Shown here piece by piece: positions 1-4,647 of a stretch of DNA of 5,621 nt (its first letter is position 1; each line of letters begins with the position of its first letter). Origin of the DNA: Bacteroidota bacterium (GTDB taxonomy: Bacteria > Bacteroidota > Bacteroidia > Bacteroidales > UBA4417); contig JAIFMH010000263.1 of NCBI GenBank assembly GCA_020048595.1, positions 21,054 through 26,674 of the forward strand, read 5' to 3'. The notes beneath the pieces were generated by a model. It was not told where the DNA came from, did not search any database, and saw nothing but the letters and a program-made list of their open reading frames with translations. The position numbers and the translations under genes were made by a program.

Positions 1-29
1 AGGTTTTGAAAACCTGTCAGGTTTGAAAC
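1..29. repeat. Overlapping AACCTG/CAGGTT palindromes inside kinase gene
   Basis: Three overlapping perfect inverted repeats, each with one central base: AGGTTTT-G-AAAACCT (1-15), AAACCTG-T-CAGGTTT (10-24) and GTTT-G-AAAC (21-29). The structure runs off the left edge, so its full length is unknown. It is in frame with the kinase and encodes a peptide like SNLTGFQN in the loop after the N box, where the other kinase of this window has only a short polar linker. It resembles REP-like palindromic repeats dispersed in Bacteroidetes genomes, a comparison made from memory and not checked here. Confidence 0.6.
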
Positions 30-815
30 TCCCAACGTATTCTGCTCCAGTTGTTTCTTCTTCACATCTACTGCATAAAATGCGTTGGTTATCAAATTCA
101 GAATCACCCGGCCAATATCCTGCGGGATAATATCAATTTCCCCTATGGTCTCATCAAAATCCATTTTAAATGTTGCATTGAATGATTTGTCTTTTGCGCG
201 TAAACCATGATAAGCAAGACGAAGGTATTCATCGGCCAAAGCGTTTATATCGGTTGGCTCTTTTACACCGTTACTGCTGCGGCTGTGTTGCAACATGCCT
301 TTTACAATGGCATCGGCGCGTTTGCCGTGGTGAAGTATTTTTTCAAGGTTTTGTATTACATCTGTTGCAATCGCTTTTGCTTCTTCGGTCTCTCCCCTAT
401 CCAGTTCGGTTCTCATTTCATCCAGCAATTCACTGCTTACTTCCGAAAAGTTATTTACGAAATTTAATGGATTCTGGATTTCATGGGCAATGCCGGCGGT
501 GAGTTCGCCGAGGGAAGCCATTTTTTCAGATTGGATAAGTTGAGCCTGTGTAGCTTTTAATTCTTCCAATGATTTTGTTAATGCCGCATTGGTTTCTTCA
601 ATGGCTTTTCTTTTCAGTTCCAGTTCTTCGATGGTTTCTTCGAGTAAAATGGCGGTGGTACGTTTTACTTTTTCTGTGCGGTCGAGTTTGAATACAGCAA
701 TCTCCAGATCGCTGCTTACTTTCTTAACTTCCTTTGCCAGCATTGATTTTTCTTCAGCAGATATATTTTCATGTTGCTGAATAAAATCCATTAAGGTTTG
801 TAATTGTTTGTTCAT
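1..815 (-). CDS. Soluble sensor histidine kinase, C-terminal part beyond window
   Basis: A two-component histidine kinase that would autophosphorylate on His and pass the phosphate to a receiver domain. Translating 815 down to 1 gives 271 open codons with no stop, so the end of the ATPase domain lies outside the window. Residues 1-100 are hydrophilic, Glu/Lys-rich and predicted coiled coil; there is no signal peptide, membrane segment or recognisable PAS/GAF sensor, so the protein should be cytosolic. The H box is SLGELTAGIAHEIQNPLNF with phosphoacceptor His111. The N box is RVILNLITNAFYA (Asn240, Asn244). The G1, F and G2 boxes are not reached. The ATG at 815-813 directly follows the TAA of the FIST gene, which fixes the start and implies translational coupling. 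No cognate receiver is seen on this side; it may lie further left. The DHp domain is clearly related to that of the kinase at 4648-5621. The last visible codons (about residues 263-271) come from a palindromic repeat. The kinase call is secure; the signal is unknown. Confidence 0.95.
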   Translation of the reverse strand, partial: MNKQLQTLMDFIQQHENISAEEKSMLAKEVKKVSSDLEIAVFKLDRTEKVKRTTAILLEETIEELELKRKAIEETNAALTKSLEELKATQAQLIQSEKMASLGELTAGIAHEIQNPLNFVNNFSEVSSELLDEMRTELDRGETEEAKAIATDVIQNLEKILHHGKRADAIVKGMLQHSRSSNGVKEPTDINALADEYLRLAYHGLRAKDKSFNATFKMDFDETIGEIDIIPQDIGRVILNLITNAFYAVDVKKKQLEQNTLGVSNLTGFQN

Positions 816-1967
816 TTACTTTTCTTTTAAAGCCACCCAGCAACAAGTGTTGTTGTGAAATTCATTATTACCCTGGTTGGTCTTTCCAAATTCGCCATAG
901 GTAAAAAATCCGGCCATGGGCACATTAAATACATTTTTGATGCCTTCTATTTCCTCGCTTATCAGCGGCCCAAATTGTCCCAGCCTGCCTATACAGGAAA
1001 ACATGAGCAATGCATCTGCATGGGGCATTTCGGATTGCCTGATTTTTTCGGCATTGCCGGTTACCTCATCCACAATTTCAAAATCAGGTTGAAGGGTGAA
1101 GCGTACTTTATCCCCTTCTTTAATACTTGCAAGAATAAAAACGGCCTTCTCCTTCCAATTGAATGCACCTACGCCCCGAATAATAGGATCACCTTTTTCC
1201 CTGGCAACACTGAACATGATGTTGTAGTTGATTGGATTAAAGGCAATCGTTTCTTCTTCTGTTAGTTTGAGTCCCAAATATTTCATCACCATATCGGTGG
1301 CGGGTTGATTGTCCAACTCATAAATCCAGTTATCCGCCATTTTTGTAATGGTTTTTTCAGTTCCCACTGGTTTCTGTCCCGAAGCTGCCTGACCCTTCAC
1401 CAGGATTTTATCGCCATCCAACACAAGCAGTAATATTCCCCTTTTCAATGATTTATTATTAGAGAAGACAACTGTTTCATCAAATATAAAATCATCACCT
1501 GCACGACCACCCCAGATTATGGTGTCCGCTCCGGTTACCGATTCGATCGCCCTTAAAATGGGTTCTCCTATGCCCACACTATTAGCCATTTCAATACTGA
1601 CAGAGAGTATAAAAGATGGATTTTTAAATTGTTCCTTTGCTTTCCGGGCCATCATTTGGGTTAATACTTCCGGGTCTTTGTCGCTGTAATCTTCGAGCAA
1701 TACCATAAAACTGGCCGGATTTATATCCACTAATAGTATGGCAATGGTTCCAGCGCCAATATTGCCATCAATAAACTCACCGCCTGTGGTGGCTCCAAAA
1801 ATCCGGATGCCCTGCTGGTCGAGTATATTGCTTACTGCATTAATGTCTTGTTTGATGGAGATAAATACAAAGGCCAGCGTTGGCTTGTAGCCATCAGCCA
1901 TACTTTGCACAAGAGCGGTTTTAATTTCCTCTGTGGAATTTCCTTTTATTGATTTTGCTTTCATCAT
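816..1967 (-). CDS. FIST domain sensory protein (FIST_N + FIST_C)
   Basis: A 383-residue soluble protein with the two-part FIST architecture, a proposed small-ligand sensor module (amino acids were suggested by others from gene context; the ligand is unproven). FIST_N covers roughly residues 25-215. It shows an alternating strand pattern, the GATTGGEF motif at 58-65 (family pattern G-x-[ST]-x-G-[EG]) and WGGRAGDD at 152-159. FIST_C covers roughly 220-380 and ends in the family signature GFFTYGE (353-359) followed by FHNNT (370-374). There is no signal peptide, membrane helix or fused output domain, although in many species FIST is fused to kinase, GGDEF or methyl-accepting modules. The start is a double ATG (1967, 1964) without a clear ribosome binding site; either could be used. 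It lies 20 nt after the SnoaL-like gene, and its TAA abuts the ATG of the soluble kinase. I infer that it supplies the kinase with its input. Confidence 0.9.
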   Translation of the reverse strand: MMKAKSIKGNSTEEIKTALVQSMADGYKPTLAFVFISIKQDINAVSNILDQQGIRIFGATTGGEFIDGNIGAGTIAILLVDINPASFMVLLEDYSDKDPEVLTQMMARKAKEQFKNPSFILSVSIEMANSVGIGEPILRAIESVTGADTIIWGGRAGDDFIFDETVVFSNNKSLKRGILLLVLDGDKILVKGQAASGQKPVGTEKTITKMADNWIYELDNQPATDMVMKYLGLKLTEEETIAFNPINYNIMFSVAREKGDPIIRGVGAFNWKEKAVFILASIKEGDKVRFTLQPDFEIVDEVTGNAEKIRQSEMPHADALLMFSCIGRLGQFGPLISEEIEGIKNVFNVPMAGFFTYGEFGKTNQGNNEFHNNTCCWVALKEK

Positions 1968-1987
1968 GCATCTATTAGCTTATCCGG

Positions 1988-2428
1988 TTAACCAACCATT
2001 GCCTGTGTTACCTGCAACGTATCGGCATATTGTTGAAACCTTGTTATCTTGCCATCCTTCAAAGTCCACATATGGGTAACCTGTGCCCTGATAACTTTCC
2101 CGGTTATTTTATGTTTTGCATTATACCTGGCGGTTACTATTACCATTGCTTCCAGGGTTACGTGATATACCTGATCCGTAATTGTCCAGTATTCCCAATC
2201 GGCACCAATGCGGGCAAATACGCCCTGAACAATTGCATCTGCTCCTATGTAAGGATTCCCGTCGGCATAGGGGAAGTTCTCGGCTTCGTTCCATTCTATT
2301 TTGGGATCCATTGCATTCAGGAATGCAGGAAAGTCGCCGGTAGCAAAAGCATTGTATACGCCTTTGATAATTTCAAGGTTTGCTGACAATTCAGTATTTG
2401 AGCCTGATGATTTTTCTACATTTTGCAT
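1988..2428 (-). CDS. SnoaL-like / ketosteroid isomerase-related NTF2-fold protein
   Basis: A 146-residue cytosolic protein of the NTF2-like superfamily, closest by eye to the ketosteroid-isomerase-related group (COG3631 style). An N-terminal tail of about 15 polar residues precedes the first helix (IIKGVYNAFATGDFPAFLNA, about 20-39). Then come the family-typical WNEAENFPYADGNPYIG (46-62), a DWEYW segment (77-81) and the conserved C-terminal strands THMWTLKDGKITRFQQYADT (118-137), with polar pocket candidates His119 and Asp136. No signal peptide is present. Members of this fold may be isomerases, cyclases, hydrolases or simple ligand binders, and the sequence does not say which. It is the first gene of the left cluster, 20 nt ahead of the FIST gene and downstream of a hairpin and a possible promoter. 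Co-transcription with FIST and the kinase suggests a product that supplies or clears the sensed compound, but this is inference. Confidence 0.8.
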   Translation of the reverse strand: MQNVEKSSGSNTELSANLEIIKGVYNAFATGDFPAFLNAMDPKIEWNEAENFPYADGNPYIGADAIVQGVFARIGADWEYWTITDQVYHVTLEAMVIVTARYNAKHKITGKVIRAQVTHMWTLKDGKITRFQQYADTLQVTQAMVG

Positions 2429-2451
2429 GATACTAGTTTTAGGTATTGGTT

Positions 2452-2479
2452 TAAAAATACTCAGAAGTTAACATCACAA
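2452..2479 (-). promoter_or_regulatory. Possible promoter of SnoaL-FIST-kinase cluster
   Basis: On the minus strand, TTG (2479-2477) is followed after 17 nt by TATTTTTA (2459-2452), close to the Bacteroidetes -7 element TAnnTTTG with the last base different. It lies between the hairpin at 2489-2517 and the ATG at 2428, giving a short leader of under 25 nt. The region is AT-rich, so a chance match is quite possible. Confidence 0.3.
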
Positions 2480-2488
2480 TATAAATAA

Positions 2489-2517
2489 GGGGATATCCTG
2501 GCTTACCAGGAGTCCCC
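2489..2517 (-). terminator. Probable rho-independent terminator after lipoprotein gene
   Basis: A two-part hairpin: outer stem GGGGA (2489-2493) with TCCCC (2513-2517), a small TA/G internal loop, and inner stem TCCTGG (2496-2501) with CCAGGA (2506-2511) around a CTTA tetraloop, giving 11 base pairs in all. Read on the minus strand it follows the lipoprotein stop by about 22 nt and is followed by the T-rich stretch TTATTTATATT. That tract is interrupted, so termination may be partial. It would separate the lipoprotein transcript from the SnoaL-FIST-kinase cluster. Confidence 0.6.
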
Positions 2518-2539
2518 CTATCTGTCATTCAATTATTTT

Positions 2540-3025
2540 TTACTTCTTGTCATCATTGTAAATATCCCTGATGCAGACATATTTACCGTCGCGTTTTTCG
2601 AACAGCGACATATACTTCCCTGTTCTGGTAACAGTTCCTTCCGGATCTTTGTGGGTTGCTTTCCCTGTTTCGACAACCAGGTCGCCTCCAGCAAATATAT
2701 CAACCACTTCAAAAGTAACCGTTGTGTTAGTGGTGTCCCCGGCTATATCATCCTGGGCCATCTTTAAAAGGGCATCGCGACCGGAAGCAGCAGGAGCATT
2801 GTTTACCATACTTACTGCGTCTTCAGCATAATAGGCAAGAACTGCATTGGCATCTTTGGCCTTTAATGCAGCGGCATAGGCATCTTCAAGAGCTTGTATT
2901 TCGGTGCGGATTGCAGCCATGTCTGGTTTGGCTGGTTCCTTGGCTGCCTGCTGGCACGAAGTTGTTGATACTGCAATTGCTACCATAGCAGCAAAAAGGA
3001 AACTGAACCGTGTTGATTTTTTCAT
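2540..3025 (-). CDS. Small lipoprotein with DUF4440/SnoaL-like NTF2 domain
   Basis: A 161-residue exported protein. Residues 1-23 form a lipoprotein signal: a basic start (MKKSTR), a hydrophobic core rich in Phe/Ala/Val, and STTSC with the lipidated Cys24. The lipobox lacks the classic Leu at -3, which is tolerated in Bacteroidetes. The residues after Cys (QQAAKE) do not make an acidic surface-export signal, so a periplasm-facing membrane location is more likely. Residues about 36-157 match a DUF4440 NTF2-like domain: a long Ala-rich first helix with LKAKDANAVLAYYAEDAV, a GRDAL segment, alternating strands, and the C-terminal GKYMSLFEKRDGKYVCIRDI followed by YNDDK. Function is unknown; such domains usually bind or modify small molecules. 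It stands alone between candidate promoters and a terminator hairpin. It shares its fold, though little sequence, with the next gene. There is no Shine-Dalgarno sequence before the ATG. Confidence 0.85.
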   Translation of the reverse strand: MKKSTRFSFLFAAMVAIAVSTTSCQQAAKEPAKPDMAAIRTEIQALEDAYAAALKAKDANAVLAYYAEDAVSMVNNAPAASGRDALLKMAQDDIAGDTTNTTVTFEVVDIFAGGDLVVETGKATHKDPEGTVTRTGKYMSLFEKRDGKYVCIRDIYNDDKK

Positions 3026-3051
3026 AGTGGTTAGATTTAGGTAAGGGTTAA

Positions 3052-3080
3052 TTAAATTATTGATTAATGTAAAACTGCAA
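3052..3080 (-). promoter_or_regulatory. Possible promoter of lipoprotein gene (proximal)
   Basis: On the minus strand, TTG (3080-3078), an 18-nt spacer, then TAATTTAA (3059-3052) loosely fit the Bacteroidetes TTG / TAnnTTTG pattern and would start transcription about 20 nt ahead of the ATG at 3025. Only the first part of the -7 box agrees with consensus, and the spacer region 3026-3222 is very AT-rich, so confidence is low. Confidence 0.25.
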
Positions 3081-3093
3081 GAAAATTTTACTC

Positions 3094-3122
3094 TAAAAAT
3101 ATCATCTGAAATGCAGAATCAA
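3094..3122 (-). promoter_or_regulatory. Possible promoter of lipoprotein gene (distal)
   Basis: On the minus strand, TTG (3122-3120), an 18-nt spacer, then TATTTTTA (3101-3094). The -7-like octamer is identical to the one proposed ahead of the SnoaL-like gene, at nearly the same distance from its TTG. It would give a leader of roughly 60 nt. The rest of the 197-nt spacer (3123-3222) shows no convincing hairpin, so read-through from the cyclase operon cannot be excluded. Confidence 0.3.
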
Positions 3123-3222
3123 TGTAATTATTTACCCAACATTAAATTCCAGTTTTCTCTGTTCAACCAGGTCGGATATAGGCAAATTTCGCTCTGATCA
3201 ACTCATGAATAAACACAGTGAA

Positions 3223-4263
3223 CTACTTTATCACCTCATACACCACAATAGGCATTTCTTTGTTTTTCAGCGTTATAGGTCCGATTTCGTTGCATACAAA
3301 CGACTCCTTTATCTTCAAATAGTTTTTATCGGTGATAAGTATCTGGCCTATTTTAGCCGCGGACTGTAACCTGGCTGCAACGTTTACTGTGTCGCCAATT
3401 ACTGTATAATCCAGCCTCCGTAGTGTTGATGAGCCGATATTTCCCGAAACCATTTCGCCACTGTTTATGCCAATGGATACCTGCGGCTTAAATCCCGTTT
3501 CACCTGCAAATGCTGGCAATTTATTTATCGCATCGCGTATGGCAATGCAACAATCAACCGTCCTGTCGAGATGGAAAGGTCCTTTAAACACGGCCATTAT
3601 AGCATCTCCGATAAATTTGTCGATAATCCCTTTTTGCTGTATAATTTCTTTGGCCATAATATCGAAATATTCATTCAGAAGTTTCACCACTTTATCAGGC
3701 GTTTCATTCTCGCTGATTGATGTAAAACTGCATATATCAATAAAAGCCACAGTACCTTCCAAGGTTTCATTTTCGAGAAGGGAGGATTCAAATTCCCTGC
3801 TATCCATAAAATTGAGGACTGTTTCGTCAACATACATCCGCAGGATGTTGTTTTCTTTTATTGCCTGCAGGGTTTCGCGAATCCGTTTAACATGCTGAAG
3901 GGTTCTTTCGATGGTGATTTCAAGGTCTTCAAAATTGACTGGCTTGGTAATAAAATCAAAAGCACCCCGGTTCATGGCAATGCGGATATTTTCCATATCA
4001 CCATAGGCAGAAATAATAACGGACTTGGATAAACTGTTTTGCTCATTCATCCTGGTGAGCAAGGTTAAACCATCCATTTCGGGCATGTTGATATCACTCA
4101 GCACAACTTCGATGTCATTGTGCAACTTCAGTTGTTCAAGGGCCAGGTTTCCGTTAGTGGCAAATACAAATTCGTAATGACAGTCGCGTATTTTCTGACG
4201 GAATTTTTGTTTGATAAGTACTTCCAGATCTACCTCATCATCAACTACTAAAATCTTTGCCAT
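3223..4263 (-). CDS. Response regulator with class III adenylate cyclase output
   Basis: A 346-residue cytosolic protein predicted to make cAMP from ATP when its receiver is phosphorylated. Receiver (1-122): acidic pair Asp8/Asp9, phosphoacceptor Asp57 in LSDINMPEMDG, Ser85 as the switch residue and Lys107 in TKPVNF. A helical linker (about 123-165) contains RMYVDETVLNFM, typical of the lead-in to cyclase domains. Cyclase homology domain (about 168-346): metal-binding Asp176 (FIDICSFT) and Asp220 (DKFIGDAIMAVF), adenine-selecting Lys216, Thr287 in DYTVIGDTVN, and transition-state Asn294 and Arg298 (VNVAAR). The Lys/Thr pair marks class IIIb, the CyaC-like, often bicarbonate-responsive branch. 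The domain should act as a dimer. It follows the single receiver by only 4 nt (TAA-TTGT-ATG) and shares its operon with the kinase at 4648-5621, the likely phosphodonor. The fold and active-site reading are strong; ATP over GTP preference and bicarbonate response are inferred. Confidence 0.93.
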   Translation of the reverse strand: MAKILVVDDEVDLEVLIKQKFRQKIRDCHYEFVFATNGNLALEQLKLHNDIEVVLSDINMPEMDGLTLLTRMNEQNSLSKSVIISAYGDMENIRIAMNRGAFDFITKPVNFEDLEITIERTLQHVKRIRETLQAIKENNILRMYVDETVLNFMDSREFESSLLENETLEGTVAFIDICSFTSISENETPDKVVKLLNEYFDIMAKEIIQQKGIIDKFIGDAIMAVFKGPFHLDRTVDCCIAIRDAINKLPAFAGETGFKPQVSIGINSGEMVSGNIGSSTLRRLDYTVIGDTVNVAARLQSAAKIGQILITDKNYLKIKESFVCNEIGPITLKNKEMPIVVYEVIK

Positions 4264-4267
4264 ACAA

Positions 4268-4636
4268 TTATAATTTGAGTTTTTGTTTTAATAACACAAA
4301 GTCAACCGGCTTTGTTAAAAAATCGTCAGCTCCCAATTCATAAGCCGTATTATAGTTTTCTGTGTCACCATAAGCCGTTATCATCATTACTATGGGAGGA
4401 GGCTTATTGAATTTTTGCTTGATATGGCGCAGTAATTCCAGCCCGCTCATCCCGGGCATGTTGATATCTGATAAAATCAAAACTGTTTCATGCTCGTGCA
4501 GGTTCAGATAACTCAATGCTTCTTCACCTGAGAATGTAAAAGCAAATTCCAGAACTTTATCACGTATTTCTTTACGAAACCGTTGTTCGAAAAGCACCTG
4601 AATATCTCTTTCGTCGTCGACTACTAAAATTTTCAT
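4268..4636 (-). CDS. Single-domain response regulator (CheY-like receiver)
   Basis: A 122-residue stand-alone receiver with no output domain. All key positions are present: Asp7/Asp8 for Mg2+ binding, phosphoacceptor Asp57 in LSDINMPGMSG, Thr87 as the switch residue (MITAYGD) and Lys109 in FLTKPVDF. It ends just after the fifth helix, normal for the family. It closely resembles the receiver of the next gene, sharing KILVVDDE, FR-x-x-IRD, LSDINMP and TKPV at the same spacing, which suggests an ancient tandem duplication. The start is the ATG at 4636, 11 nt after the kinase stop, with no Shine-Dalgarno sequence. Without an effector it could be a phosphorelay intermediate, a phosphate sink competing with the cyclase receiver, or a regulator that works by protein contact. 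Which of these holds cannot be read from sequence. Confidence 0.93.
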   Translation of the reverse strand: MKILVVDDERDIQVLFEQRFRKEIRDKVLEFAFTFSGEEALSYLNLHEHETVLILSDINMPGMSGLELLRHIKQKFNKPPPIVMMITAYGDTENYNTAYELGADDFLTKPVDFVLLKQKLKL

Positions 4637-4647
4637 GTTAATGTATT

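Noticed and set aside
1..29. Palindromes at the left edge as a terminator or CRISPR repeat
   Set aside because: They lie inside an open kinase reading frame, have no spacer structure and overlap one another, so a REP-like repeat fits better.
182..502. Plus-strand open frames opposite the soluble kinase (including 207-467 and 589-780)
   Set aside because: They are antisense to a conserved kinase core, their translations are Cys/Phe/Ser-rich low-quality sequence, and no family is recognisable.
855..1265. Plus-strand open frame of 136 codons opposite the FIST gene
   Set aside because: It lies wholly antisense to the conserved FIST_C domain and its translation shows no domain-like pattern.
2030..2386. 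Plus-strand open frames opposite the SnoaL-like gene and the lipoprotein gene (2571-2831)
   Set aside because: They are shadows of well-supported minus-strand genes, with no independent start context or recognisable product.
3123..3222. Search for a terminator after the cyclase gene
   Set aside because: Only weak AT-rich pairings were found (such as GTAA-ATAA-TTAC), without a GC stem or a following T-run, so no terminator is called.
3067..3732. The 13-mer ATGTAAAACTGCA occurs at 3067-3079 (spacer) and 3720-3732 (inside the cyclase gene)
   Set aside because: There are only two copies, no symmetry, and flanks that differ; the second is explained by conserved coding sequence for the DICSFT region. 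Most likely chance.
3467..3898. Plus-strand open frames opposite the cyclase gene and the membrane kinase (5102-5389, 5197-5397)
   Set aside because: They are antisense to catalytic motifs that must be the real coding strand; their composition is typical of shadow frames.
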